Shown: positions 34,627 to 43,094 of the stretch, in pieces
Numbering within the stretch: the stretch's first letter is position 1
Layout: each line of letters starts with the position of its first letter
Assembly (NCBI RefSeq): GCF_030056575.1
Contig: NZ_JASHHX010000005.1
Span: 62,001-126,000, forward strand
Reading direction: 5' to 3'
Origin: Rhodoblastus sp. 17X3
GTDB lineage: Bacteria > Pseudomonadota > Alphaproteobacteria > Rhizobiales > Beijerinckiaceae
DNA length: 64,000 nucleotides
The notes under the pieces: generated by a model
What the model saw: the letters and a program-made list of their open reading frames with translations, nothing else
Databases searched by the model: none
What the model was told of the DNA's origin: nothing
Translations under genes and position numbers: made by a program

Positions 34627-34860
34627 AGGTAAAGAAATCACGTCAAACGCGGCGCAATAAAAGCACCAGGACGGAAAGGAGCGGCAGCCAAACGGTTGCG
34701 TCCCGAACCGCCGTCGTCGCCAGCTGGAAAGATTTGAAAGTCATCGTGGCCACGAACAAGGACGAGGGGGCCAAACCTTACTCGTCCCTGCCGGATTTCG
34801 AGACGGAACCCGGCAGATAAACAATCTGATCGCCCTTACCCTCCCAAGGACGATCGTGAA
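34627..34860 (+). other. Short predicted transcript of unclear content
   Basis: Between the sigma-54 promoter and the downstream hairpin lies a GGAAAGGAG ribosome-site-like sequence (34675-34683 region) and an open frame ending at TAA 34818-34820 (SWKDLKVIVATNKDEG... in its last part). No ATG, and no GTG or TTG at a suitable distance, opens this frame after the site. It could be a small RNA, a leaderless or non-canonically started peptide, or what remains of a gene lost by deletion. Confidence 0.35.
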
Positions 34861-34896
34861 GGCGCGCGCCAGCCAAGAAGTCGCCTGGCGCGCGCC
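34861..34896 (+). terminator. Strong hairpin ending the short transcript
   Basis: GGCGCGCGCCAG and CTGGCGCGCGCC form a perfect 12-base stem around a 12-base loop. No T-tract follows, so it may be a terminator of the strong-hairpin type or an RNA stabiliser. Confidence 0.6.
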
Positions 34897-34941
34897 AATT
34901 CGAAATACACGGCTGTCACGTTACGCGGAACGAGCGCGAGC

Positions 34942-35145
34942 ATGCCGACGAGGATGAACGGGCCGCAACTCGTCAAAGAACTCGCGCGACCAGCTGGCCG
35001 TCGATTTTCCGAATTGATTTTGACCGGTGAAACCGACAGCGCGACACTTGCTCACATTCCCGGAAGCGGCATTGCATTGGCGCGCAAGCCAGCCACAAAG
35101 GAAGAACTGCGAGAAAAGTTGTCTTCGCTGCCGTCGCAATCAACA
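34942..35145 (+). pseudogene. Relic of a response-regulator receiver domain
   Basis: The frame reads MPTRMNGPQLVKELARPAGR, LTGETDSATLAHIPGSGIAL and ARKPATKEELREKLSSL. This follows the second half of receiver domains of hybrid histidine kinases (MPGxMNGxxLAxEA, then TTGY, then the conserved KP lysine). The phospho-acceptor aspartate that normally lies three residues before MP, and everything before it, is missing. Continuation after the KP helix is unrelated. It is a fragment of a lost sensory gene between two sigma-54 control regions. Confidence 0.6.
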
Positions 35146-35509
35146 GACATTCGCCGGAGCCTGTTCAATTCGGCGTCCATGCGAGCCGCAGTTCGCGCCG
35201 GTCGGAGCTCGGGCTGCCCAAGCGCCCGCTGACGAAACCGAGGCCTTCGTCAATCCGGATCGCGTTTGCAGAGGTGGCGTTGACGGGGACGTCTGTGACG
35301 CTGCCCGCGCACACATTTGCACGCACGAATTCGACCGCGCGTCGTCGCAAAAAAAGCGCCGAACAAAACTCGAAACCGGCGCATGCAAACGATGGGCTTC
35401 CGTCTTTGGCGCTGACTCGCATTGCCAATAAATGACAAGTCGCGCGCTACGCCGGAGCCGCTCCATTTCGCCCATTAAACCACACGGGCCGCACACAGTT
35501 AAATCCGGG
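35146..35509. other. Intergenic remnant region
   Basis: Both strands have short frames with no recognisable family, no convincing starts and mixed composition. It looks like degenerate DNA between the receiver relic and the prm control region. Confidence 0.4.
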
Positions 35510-35511
35510 AA

Positions 35512-35605
35512 CAATAATATTGCGATGCAAAAACAATTATTCCGCAATTGCTAACGTAACGATTCCGCATTGGCAGAATTACAAGTGTCAAGAAACGTTA
35601 CATAC
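35512..35605. promoter_or_regulatory. Repeat cluster upstream of prmA, candidate activator site (third copy)
   Basis: AATAATATTGC-GA-TGCAA (about 35515-35529) resembles the perfect AATATTGCA palindrome at 34463. GTAAC at 35555-35560 and GTTACAT at 35597-35603 are inverted to each other around TTACAAGTGTCAA. The region lies 73 bases or more upstream of the sigma-54 promoter. It is AT-rich compared with its surroundings. Confidence 0.62.
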
Positions 35606-35675
35606 GGAGCTCATCAACCGATAATATTTCATCCACATACCCATATTCTATTGGTGTTCGCGATATTTTTGCACT

Positions 35676-35691
35676 TGGCACGCCTGTTGCT
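35676..35691 (+). promoter_or_regulatory. Sigma-54 promoter of the prm operon
   Basis: TGGCACGCCTGTTGCT is a near-perfect -24/-12 element (TGGCAC-N5-TTGCW, GG-N10-GC). It lies 267 bases before the prmA ATG, so the transcript would have a leader of about 250 bases. PrmR (43329-45422), a sigma-54 activator, is the obvious candidate regulator. Confidence 0.88.
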
Positions 35692-35957
35692 AACAGATGC
35701 TCGAACGAAGATGCCGTCTTAAACGCGGTTAAATAAATAAAATACGATGGGATGGAAAATGGAAGCTGATCGCGTGCGCGCCGCGCGATCGACGTCGTAA
35801 TTCCGAACACAGATTCCAATATGCGCCGCTTGTCCTGTGTTCAATCAGGACACGCTACGCGAATAAGCTACTGCTTCAACCAGCGCAAAGCTGTTTAGAG
35901 GCAGTGATGTCCGGCTTTCAAAGCTGGGGATATAGAAGGACCAAAAGGGAGTAAGAA

Positions 35958-37625
35958 ATGAACGCTATCACCCTCAATAAAATCACTTCTCAACGCGGAA
36001 TTTCGGTGGGAGAGGCGACGAAGAAAATCGCCGATCTGGGTTGGAATCCCTCCTATGTCCAGGAAGCGATGACCTTTCCCACCGATTACAAGATCACCAA
36101 AGCGCCGCGCGACCCGATGAAGCAGGTTCTGCGTTCCTATTTCCCGACGCAGGAAGAAAAGGACAATCGCGTCTATGGCGCGCTCGACGCGGCCCTGCGC
36201 GGCGACATGTTCCGCAATGTCGAGCCCCGCTGGGTCGAATGGATGAAGCTGTTCCTCGGCATCATTCCCTTCCCCGAGATTTCGGCCGCGCGTTCGATGG
36301 CCATGGTGGCCCGCATTGCGCCGGGCGAAGAACTGCGCACCGGCTTCACGATGCAGATGGTGGACGAATTTCGTCACTCCACCATCCAGATGAATCTGAA
36401 GAAGTGGTACATGGAAAACTATATCGACCCGGCCGGGTTCGATATTACCGAGGAAGCCTTCGGCAAGTGCTACGCGACCACGATCGGGCGCCAGTTCGGT
36501 GAAGGCTTCATCACCGGCGACGTCATGACCTCGGCGTGTATGTATCTGACGGTCGTCGCCGAAACGGCCTTCACTAACACGCTCTTCGTCGCGATGCCCT
36601 CCGAGGCCGCGCGCAACGGCGACTATGCGCTGCCGACGGTGTTCCTCTCCGTGCAGTCGGACGAAAGCCGCCACATCGGCAATGGCCACTCCCTGCTCAT
36701 GGCTGCTTTGAAGGAGCCGGAAAACCACCTGCTGCTTGAGCGCGATCTGCGCTACGCCTTCTGGCAGAACCATGCGATCGTCGACGCGGCCATCGGCACC
36801 ATCATCGAATACGGCACCACCAACCGCGACAAAAACAAGGAATCCTACGCGGAAATGTGGCACCGCTGGATCTTCGAAGATTACTATCGCACCTACATGC
36901 TTCCGCTGGAGAAATACGGCGTCAAGGTCCATCATGACGACGTCCATGAAGCGTGGAACCGCATCACCAAGAAGCACTACGTCCACCGCGTCGCGCAGTT
37001 CTTCGCGGTCGGCTGGCCAGTGAACTTCTGGCGCATCGAAGCCCAGCGGGAAGCCGACTTCGAATGGTTCGAAGCCAAATATCCAGGCTGGTACGCGGAG
37101 TTCGGCGACTTCTGGAAATGGTATGACAAGCTCAGCAAGCCTGGCAGCAAGGTCATCACCTTCAATGAAGAGACCGGATACGTCTACCCGCATCGCTGCT
37201 GGAGCTGCCTGGTTCCCTGCCTGATCCGCGAGGACATGGTGGTCGACGAGATCGACGGCAAGTTGCACACCTTCGCGCATGAGCTGGATCGCTGGACGGC
37301 CGTCGAGGCCTTCGCCGGCGAATTCCAGGGTCGCCCGACGCCCGCGATGGGCCGCTTCAGCGGCAAGCGCGAATGGGAATCGGTCTATCATGGTTGGGAC
37401 CTCGCCGATGCGATCAAGGACCTCAACTTCGTCCGCTCGGACGGCAAGACGCTGGTGCCGCAGCCGCATCTGCGTTTCGACGACAAGGACATGTGGACGC
37501 TTGACGACGTGCGCGGCCACACCCTGCTTTCGCCGCTCGAAACCCTGCGCGCGATGACCCCCGCCGATCGCGAGAAGCATCTCGCCGAATATCGCGCGGG
37601 CTTCAAGATCAAGGCCTTCAACTAA
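35958..37625 (+). CDS. prmA: Propane monooxygenase hydroxylase large (alpha) subunit
   Basis: 555 aa. This is the diiron-bearing alpha subunit of a soluble diiron monooxygenase; with NADH and O2 it hydroxylates propane, mainly to 2-propanol in known PrMO enzymes. Iron ligands are visible in the two E-x-x-H motifs: VDEFRHST (residues 136-140) and SDESRHIGNG (235-239). EISAARSMAM (about 107) supplies the first glutamate. The gene order alpha-reductase-beta-coupling is that of propane monooxygenases; soluble methane monooxygenase has mmoXYBZDC. AGGGAG precedes ATG 35958. The sigma-54 promoter lies at 35676. Confidence 0.95.
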   Translation: MNAITLNKITSQRGISVGEATKKIADLGWNPSYVQEAMTFPTDYKITKAPRDPMKQVLRSYFPTQEEKDNRVYGALDAALRGDMFRNVEPRWVEWMKLFLGIIPFPEISAARSMAMVARIAPGEELRTGFTMQMVDEFRHSTIQMNLKKWYMENYIDPAGFDITEEAFGKCYATTIGRQFGEGFITGDVMTSACMYLTVVAETAFTNTLFVAMPSEAARNGDYALPTVFLSVQSDESRHIGNGHSLLMAALKEPENHLLLERDLRYAFWQNHAIVDAAIGTIIEYGTTNRDKNKESYAEMWHRWIFEDYYRTYMLPLEKYGVKVHHDDVHEAWNRITKKHYVHRVAQFFAVGWPVNFWRIEAQREADFEWFEAKYPGWYAEFGDFWKWYDKLSKPGSKVITFNEETGYVYPHRCWSCLVPCLIREDMVVDEIDGKLHTFAHELDRWTAVEAFAGEFQGRPTPAMGRFSGKREWESVYHGWDLADAIKDLNFVRSDGKTLVPQPHLRFDDKDMWTLDDVRGHTLLSPLETLRAMTPADREKHLAEYRAGFKIKAFN

Positions 37626-37634
37626 GGCGCATTC

Positions 37635-37663
37635 CGGCGCGGCGGCGTTTCTCCGCCGCGCCG
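37635..37663 (+). other. GC-rich hairpin between prmA and prmB
   Basis: CGGCGCGGCGG and CCGCCGCGCCG form a perfect 11-base stem with a 7-base loop (CGTTTCT), nine bases after the prmA stop. No T-tract follows. It may stabilise the prmA message or reduce read-through so that hydroxylase is made in excess. Confidence 0.65.
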
Positions 37664-37771
37664 CTCACATCCAACCGGAATCACGAACCGCCGCGCTGAA
37701 ACGCGTTGGCCGGACAAGAAGAGTTTACCTGCTTTCGCCTGTCGAAAGCCGAGGTTTGGGAGAGAATTTCT

Positions 37772-38833
37772 ATGAGCGGCACCCATATAGTTCGCCTCAC
37801 GCCCGTCGGGGTCGAATATGAGGTCAACGATGGCGAAACCCTCCTCAACGCCGCGTTCCGCCAGGGCATCGCGCTGCCGCATGGATGCAAGGAAGGTCAG
37901 TGTTCGGCCTGCAAATGCATCCTGACGGACGGCGAAGTCGACATGTTGAAATATTCGACCTTCGCCTTGAACGACGGCGAAAAGGACAGCGGCCAAATCC
38001 TCCTTTGCCGCGCTCGCGCCTATTCCGATCTTGAGATCGAACTGCTCAATTACGATGAAGAAGTCCTCTCAAAATCCATCGCGGTCAAAACCTTCAGCGG
38101 AAAGATCGCGCATATCGAGAAGCTGACGCACGACATTCGCGGCATCGAAATCGACCTCAGCGATTCGATGAAGTTCTGGGCCGGTCAATATGTCGACATC
38201 ACTGTCTCGACCTCGCAGGGCGAGACGATTACGCGCTCATTTTCCATGGCGAACGCGCCTTCGGAAACGCGGAAACTCTCATTCATCATCAAGAAATATC
38301 CGGAAGGAAAATTTTCCGGCGAGCTCGATTCGGGCGGCATCAAACTCGGCGCGGAAGTGTCGATCGTCGGTCCTTATGGATCGTGTTTCAGGCGCGAAAA
38401 TCGCGATGGCCCGTTGATCCTGGTCGGCGCCGGATCGGGCATGTCGCCGGTCTGGTCGATCCTCAACGATCATCTCGCCAGCGGCGAAGATCGTCCCGTC
38501 TATTTCTTTTATGGGGCGAGGACGCGCGATGACCTGTTCCATCTCGATCGCATCGCCGGTCTGATCGATGGACGGCCCAACGTCCATTTCATTCCCGTCC
38601 TGTCCCATGCCGGCGATGACGCCGCCTGGACCGGCGAGCGCGGCTTCGTACACGAGCGTGTCGACGCGCGGCTCAAGGAGCTCGGGATCGATGGGCAAGG
38701 CGATGTCTACGCCTGCGGGCCGCCGCCGATGATCGACGCGCTGCAGCCCGTTCTGTTCATGAACGGTTTTGAGTCCGAGCGAGTCTTCTTCGACCGTTTC
38801 ACCACATCTTCCGGCGCTCCAGCAGGACATTGA
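37772..38833 (+). CDS. prmB: Propane monooxygenase reductase
   Basis: 353 aa. It transfers electrons from NAD(P)H through FAD and a [2Fe-2S] cluster to the hydroxylase. The ferredoxin domain ligands are Cys39, Cys44, Cys47 and Cys79 (HGCKEGQCSACKC ... LLCRA). The FAD-binding part has ITRSFSMANAP, and the NAD-binding part has LILVGAGSGMSPVWSIL and DVYACGPPPMIDA near the end. ATG 37772 follows GGGAGAG; a longer frame to 37706 lacks a ribosome site. It lies 146 bases after prmA, behind the hairpin, and 50 bases before prmC. Confidence 0.94.
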   Translation: MSGTHIVRLTPVGVEYEVNDGETLLNAAFRQGIALPHGCKEGQCSACKCILTDGEVDMLKYSTFALNDGEKDSGQILLCRARAYSDLEIELLNYDEEVLSKSIAVKTFSGKIAHIEKLTHDIRGIEIDLSDSMKFWAGQYVDITVSTSQGETITRSFSMANAPSETRKLSFIIKKYPEGKFSGELDSGGIKLGAEVSIVGPYGSCFRRENRDGPLILVGAGSGMSPVWSILNDHLASGEDRPVYFFYGARTRDDLFHLDRIAGLIDGRPNVHFIPVLSHAGDDAAWTGERGFVHERVDARLKELGIDGQGDVYACGPPPMIDALQPVLFMNGFESERVFFDRFTTSSGAPAGH

Positions 38834-38883
38834 GGCGCAGGTCGTACGCAAAGCCAAGCAACAAACGAAAGGGAGTTTAAACG

Positions 38884-39942
38884 ATGGCTGCCACTTCAAG
38901 TTCGGTCGGGTCCGGCGCGGCCGGAGCCGCGACATTCGCGGACTCCGATAGCCGGAAATACCGGTATTTCCAGCCGAGGGCCAATCGCGCGACGCATTAC
39001 GAAGACGTGACTGTCGATGTTCAGCCCGATCCCGAACGCTATCTCATCCAGGACTGGATCATTTCCTTCGCGGATGGCAAGGGCGCCTATGTCAAGGACA
39101 ACACTGCGGCCAAGAGCTCGAACTGGCACGCCTTCCGGGCGCCTGATCAGGAATGGGAACGGACGCATTACCAGCGCCAGTCCCGCATCGAGGTCATGGT
39201 TCAGGGCGTGATCGCGAACGGCCGCAAGGCCGGAACGCCGTCGACGTTCGACAAGGCCTGGCTCGGCATTCTCCAGACCCAACTCGGCGCGTGGAAACAT
39301 GCGGAGTTCGGCCTCGGGACCTCGCTGATGCACGCCCAGCGCTACGGCTACACGCAGATGATCAACAACGCCACGTTGACCAACTCGTCGTACAAGCTGC
39401 GGCTGGCGCAGGACATCACGCTGTTCCTTGCGGAAATCGGCCTGGATATTCCCGGCTGGAGCGACGAGGTCGGCAAGAAGGCGTGGCTGGAAGATCCGAT
39501 GTGGCAAGGCGTTCGCCGGGCCGTCGAGTCGATCATGGGCGCCACCGATTATCTCGAACAATATTTCGCGACCAATATCGTGTTCGAACCGCTCGTCGGC
39601 GAACTCGTTCGCTCCGGCTTCTTCATTCCCGTCGGATCCGCCAACAAGGATTCAATGACCCCATCGGTTATTTCGGCGGCCGAAGGCGATTATGAGCGCA
39701 ACCTCGCCAACACGATCGACCTCGCCTACCTGCTGGTCAATGACGCCCAATATGGCGATCACAACCGCAGCCTGTTCCAGGGCTGGCTGAAGAAGCATCG
39801 CGCGCTCGCGGATGCGGCGGCCACGGCGCTGCAGCCCTTGTGGTCGATGCCGCATTCCAAGCCCGTTTCCTACGCCGAGGCGCACGCCAAACGGCAGGAG
39901 CGTTTCGAACAGATCATTCGCGAACTCGGCCTCAAGGCCTAA
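38884..39942 (+). CDS. prmC: Propane monooxygenase hydroxylase small (beta) subunit
   Basis: 352 aa. The beta subunit packs against PrmA in the alpha2-beta2 hydroxylase core; it has the ferritin-like helix bundle without the iron ligands. Family features include RKYRYFQPRANRATHYEDVTVDVQ at the start region, SSNWHAFRAPDQEWERTHYQRQSRIE (about 80-105), and DAQYGDHNRSLFQGWLKKH (about 290-310). GGGAG lies at a good distance before ATG 38884. Spacing to prmB and prmD (15 bases) supports one operon. Confidence 0.95.
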   Translation: MAATSSSVGSGAAGAATFADSDSRKYRYFQPRANRATHYEDVTVDVQPDPERYLIQDWIISFADGKGAYVKDNTAAKSSNWHAFRAPDQEWERTHYQRQSRIEVMVQGVIANGRKAGTPSTFDKAWLGILQTQLGAWKHAEFGLGTSLMHAQRYGYTQMINNATLTNSSYKLRLAQDITLFLAEIGLDIPGWSDEVGKKAWLEDPMWQGVRRAVESIMGATDYLEQYFATNIVFEPLVGELVRSGFFIPVGSANKDSMTPSVISAAEGDYERNLANTIDLAYLLVNDAQYGDHNRSLFQGWLKKHRALADAAATALQPLWSMPHSKPVSYAEAHAKRQERFEQIIRELGLKA

Positions 39943-39956
39943 GGGAGTCAAACAAT

Positions 39957-40325
39957 ATGTCCACATCAGCGAGAGATTCGTCGCACGCCAATATTTTCAA
40001 AACGATGGACACCATCACTTTTGAAGAGACGATTTCGCATCAGTGCGGCGTCACGATGAGCGACTCCGTCGAGGCCCGCGCCATCGCCGAATTCATGGCG
40101 CAAAAGCCGGATGTCATCATCACGTATCAGCCGGCGCTGATCCGCATCGACGGCGTCGGCAAGCTGATCTTCAAGATGGATGAAATCTCCGATTATCTCG
40201 GTCGCGAGATGACTGCGGAGATGTTCGAAGTGAACGCCTCCACCCATTACGGGCGGATGGTGCGGGTCGACGACAACACGATCATCCTGTTCGGCGATAT
40301 GACCGAAATGGAAGAATACATCTAA
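39957..40325 (+). CDS. prmD: Propane monooxygenase coupling (effector) protein
   Basis: 122 aa. It is the small cofactor-free regulatory component (MmoB/DmpM family) that binds the hydroxylase and tunes oxygen activation. The domain spans about residues 30-115: CGVTMSDSVEARAIAEFMAQ, ITYQPALIRIDGVGKLIFKM and HYGRMVRVDDNTIILFGDM. GGGAG precedes ATG 39957 at the normal distance, and a longer frame back to 39840 lies inside prmC. A GC-rich hairpin with a UUCG-type loop follows the stop. Confidence 0.94.
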   Translation: MSTSARDSSHANIFKTMDTITFEETISHQCGVTMSDSVEARAIAEFMAQKPDVIITYQPALIRIDGVGKLIFKMDEISDYLGREMTAEMFEVNASTHYGRMVRVDDNTIILFGDMTEMEEYI

Positions 40326-40333
40326 GCCAATCC

Positions 40334-40360
40334 GGCGGGCCGCTCTTCGGAGCGGCCGCC
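40334..40360 (+). other. UUCG-loop hairpin between prmD and the chaperonin gene
   Basis: GGCGGGCCGCTC-TTCG-GAGCGGCCGCC forms a stable stem with one bulged base and the very stable TTCG tetraloop, eight bases after the prmD stop. No T-tract follows, so it may be an attenuator or RNA-protecting structure rather than a full terminator. Confidence 0.6.
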
Positions 40361-40456
40361 ACCCTGGCGGGTTCCAAATTCCCGGCAGACCGAAATGCGC
40401 ATTTCCCGTTTCGCCAAACCAATCCGCCCGGAGCCCCGCGGCGGGCAGGAGCTTCT

Positions 40457-42088
40457 ATGCCTAAGATCATGCTGCATAATTCGGACGCGCGTCAGGCTTT
40501 GGCGCGCGGCGTCGCCCGCCTTGCCGCCGCCGTGGTTCCGACCCTCGGCCCCAAGGGCATGAACGCGATGATCGACCGGCCCGTGGGCACGCCGATCATC
40601 ACGCGCGACGGGGTGAGCATTGCGGCGTCGATCGAGCTGGAAGACCGTTTCGAGAATATGGGCGCGCAGGTCGTGCGCGAAGTCTCGATGCAGACGAATG
40701 AAGTCGCAGGCGACGGCACGACCACAGCGATCGTGCTCGCCAATGCGCTCATTCAATCCGGCAATGCGGCGGCTGGGCGCGGAGCGAAGACTGTCGACTT
40801 GTGCCGGGGCATCGAACTGGGCGTGGCGGCCGTGGTCGCCGCCCTCAAGGCTTCGGCGAGGCCGGCCAACAACCCCGAAACATTGCGGGCGGTGGCCACC
40901 ATCGCCGCCACCGATCCGAAGCTCGGCGCGCTGGTCGCGGAGGCGCATGAGCGGGTCGGCCTTAGCGGAATCATCAGCGCGGATTTCAGCGTCACCACCG
41001 AGACGACGCTCGATGTTCTGGAAGGCATGTCATTCGACCGCGGCTATCTGTCCCACCACATGGTCACCGATCCGGAAAAGATGGAAGCCGTTCTGGAGCG
41101 GCCGTTCATCCTGCTGACCGATTTGAAGATCAAGGACCCGGCTTCCCTCGACAAGGCGCGCGCCATCGCCGATGCGGCGGGTCGTCCGCTGCTCATTGTC
41201 GCCGAGGAGGTTTCTCCGGAGGTGATCGTCAACCTCGTGAGCAAAAGCGGCGTCGGCAAATATCTCGTCGTTCATCCGCCGGAATATGGCCATTGGCGCA
41301 AGGCGCTGCTCGAGGACATGGCGATCATGACCGGGGGACAGGTCGTCGCCCGCGACCTCGGCGGCCAGATCGAAGATGTCACCGAGGAAATCCTTGGCTC
41401 AGCGGCGAGCGTGCGCACCAGCGCGACCCATACCGTGATTATTCGCGGCGGCGGCGATGCGGCGGCGGTCGTCGCCCGCCGGGCTCAGGTTCAGCGGCAA
41501 TTGGACGTCTCGGCGCCGAATATCGATCAGGACAAGTTGCGCGAACGCGTCGCCAAGCTCTCGGGCGGCGCCGCCGTGCTTTACGCGGGCGGCAGGACGC
41601 CAGTCGAACAGAAACGCACCGTCCAATTGCTGGAGGATTCACTGAACGCCGTGCGCGCCGCCGCGGAGGAAGGCGTCGTCGCGGGCGGCGGGACCGCGCT
41701 CGCGCAGATCGGTCCTGTTCTCGACCCGGTCCTGGCAAGCGCCGCGGGCGATGTCGCTGAGGGCGTCAGGCTGGTCAAGTCAATCCTGACCTGCCCGCTC
41801 AAGCAGATCGCCCTGAACGCCGGCGCGGATATTGAGAAGGTCGTCACCGAGGCCACGGGCCAAAACGCGGGCTACGGCTATAACGCGGCGCGCGGCGTGT
41901 TCCAGGACATGTTTGAGGCGGGAGTCATAGATCCCGTCCGCGTCACCACCGCGGCCCTCGGCAACGCCGCTTCGGTCGCCGTTCTGATCCTCACGACAGA
42001 GACCCTCGTCGCCGATTTGCCCATCGACGTCGATCCGACCGCCGGACCGAGCCGAGGCGGCGGCGCGGAAAAGCTCGGGCGCGCCTGA
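40457..42088 (+). CDS. prmG: Dedicated GroEL-like chaperonin of the prm operon
   Basis: 543 aa, chaperonin 60 fold. ATP-binding motifs are GPKGMNAMI (about residues 31-39) and GDGTTTAIVLANAL (about 86-99); VVAGGGTAL is near residue 412. It differs from housekeeping GroEL: the C-terminus is GPSRGGGAEKLGRA without the usual GGM repeats, and no groES lies beside it. Chaperonins in soluble diiron monooxygenase operons (mmoG, prmG, mimG) are required to assemble the hydroxylase in tested systems. AGGAG precedes ATG 40457. The symbol follows Methylocella-type usage. Confidence 0.9.
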   Translation: MPKIMLHNSDARQALARGVARLAAAVVPTLGPKGMNAMIDRPVGTPIITRDGVSIAASIELEDRFENMGAQVVREVSMQTNEVAGDGTTTAIVLANALIQSGNAAAGRGAKTVDLCRGIELGVAAVVAALKASARPANNPETLRAVATIAATDPKLGALVAEAHERVGLSGIISADFSVTTETTLDVLEGMSFDRGYLSHHMVTDPEKMEAVLERPFILLTDLKIKDPASLDKARAIADAAGRPLLIVAEEVSPEVIVNLVSKSGVGKYLVVHPPEYGHWRKALLEDMAIMTGGQVVARDLGGQIEDVTEEILGSAASVRTSATHTVIIRGGGDAAAVVARRAQVQRQLDVSAPNIDQDKLRERVAKLSGGAAVLYAGGRTPVEQKRTVQLLEDSLNAVRAAAEEGVVAGGGTALAQIGPVLDPVLASAAGDVAEGVRLVKSILTCPLKQIALNAGADIEKVVTEATGQNAGYGYNAARGVFQDMFEAGVIDPVRVTTAALGNAASVAVLILTTETLVADLPIDVDPTAGPSRGGGAEKLGRA

Positions 42089-42172
42089 GCGCGCTCCAAG
42101 AAAAGCGGCGAACTCAACGCTGGCAATCGATCGGCCTCTAACGGGCTTCGATTTCTTCAAGGGAGGAACAAC

Positions 42173-43039
42173 ATGAAATTGAACCAAATTGCGGGAGCGA
42201 TGACGACCGCTGGCCTCTTGCTGCTGAACGCCGGCAATGCACTCGCGGGTTCGGAACTGCCGCCCGGCGTTTCGACCGGCCTGGCGCTTGGCGCGCCTTT
42301 GCCGGAAGGCGTCTACGACGTCACGATTCCAACCTGGGGCAGCCGTTCGACTAATCCGGCGACCGATGTCGGCGCACTGGTTCCCGCTTGGCTCATCTGG
42401 GCGACGCCCTACCACATCCTCGGCGGACAAGTCGGCCTGGCCGTCGCGACTCCCGTGGCGCAAGTCAGCATCGACAACCCGGTCGGCTTGAACAAGTCCG
42501 GCGTGATGAATCCGCTGCTGGAACTGAGGCTCAAATGGGACCTCGGCAACGGATTCAATTTCGGCATTCACGAGGACGTCTATCTGCCTGTCGACAGCGA
42601 ATTGACGAATATCGGCGTCTCCTACAATTTCGCGTCGTTCATGCAGATCGCCTCGTTCAGCTATCTGAAGGACGGTTGGAACCTCACCGCGACGGCGGTT
42701 TACGGCACCGGCCGGAGCGGCAATCGCCCAGGATACAATGCTCCAGAGTGGTTCAACTACGACCTCACGGCGACGAAGACATTCGGTAAATGGGAGGTCG
42801 GTCCCATCGCATATGGTTCGACTGATCTGAGCAGCCCGCATGCGGGCTATCTCAGGCAGAGCCAGTTCGCTGTCGGCGGACTGGTCGGCTATAATTTCGG
42901 ACCGGTCGACGTCCAACTCAAACTGACGCGCGACATTTGCCAATCGAACTACGGCGGTTACGACACGCGTTTTTGGAGCAATATCATCTTTGCGATTTGG
43001 AACCCTCCGGCGCCGACGACCGTCGCCGCCAAGTACTGA
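42173..43039 (+). CDS. Outer-membrane channel, MetA-pathway (phenol degradation) type
   Basis: 288 aa with a signal peptide (about residues 1-26, MTTAGLLLLNAGNALAG). The mature part matches the 'MetA-pathway of phenol degradation' outer-membrane family: PEGVYDVTIPTWGSR, GVSYNFASFMQIASFSYLKDGWNLTATAVYG and VGGLVGYNFGPVDVQLKLTRD, with barrel-type strands. Members often sit in aromatic or alkane monooxygenase operons and are presumed to aid entry of hydrophobic substrates; that role here is inferred. AGGGAGGAA precedes the start. It is 84 bases after the chaperonin gene, and the terminator at 43095 ends the operon. Confidence 0.85.
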   Translation: MKLNQIAGAMTTAGLLLLNAGNALAGSELPPGVSTGLALGAPLPEGVYDVTIPTWGSRSTNPATDVGALVPAWLIWATPYHILGGQVGLAVATPVAQVSIDNPVGLNKSGVMNPLLELRLKWDLGNGFNFGIHEDVYLPVDSELTNIGVSYNFASFMQIASFSYLKDGWNLTATAVYGTGRSGNRPGYNAPEWFNYDLTATKTFGKWEVGPIAYGSTDLSSPHAGYLRQSQFAVGGLVGYNFGPVDVQLKLTRDICQSNYGGYDTRFWSNIIFAIWNPPAPTTVAAKY

Positions 43040-43094
43040 GTCGCCCTCCGGGAGCTCCCGGGACTCAGGCGCTCGACGTCCCGAGAGCAGACTG

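Noticed and set aside
35895-37580. 561-aa minus-strand open frame
   Set aside because: Antisense to prmA, which has clear iron-binding motifs.
35958-40325. Soluble methane monooxygenase
   Set aside because: The gene order is alpha-reductase-beta-coupling with no gamma subunit gene, as in propane monooxygenase; sMMO has mmoXYBZDC.
40457-42088. Housekeeping groEL
   Set aside because: No groES beside it, altered C-terminus and position inside the prm operon indicate a dedicated chaperonin.
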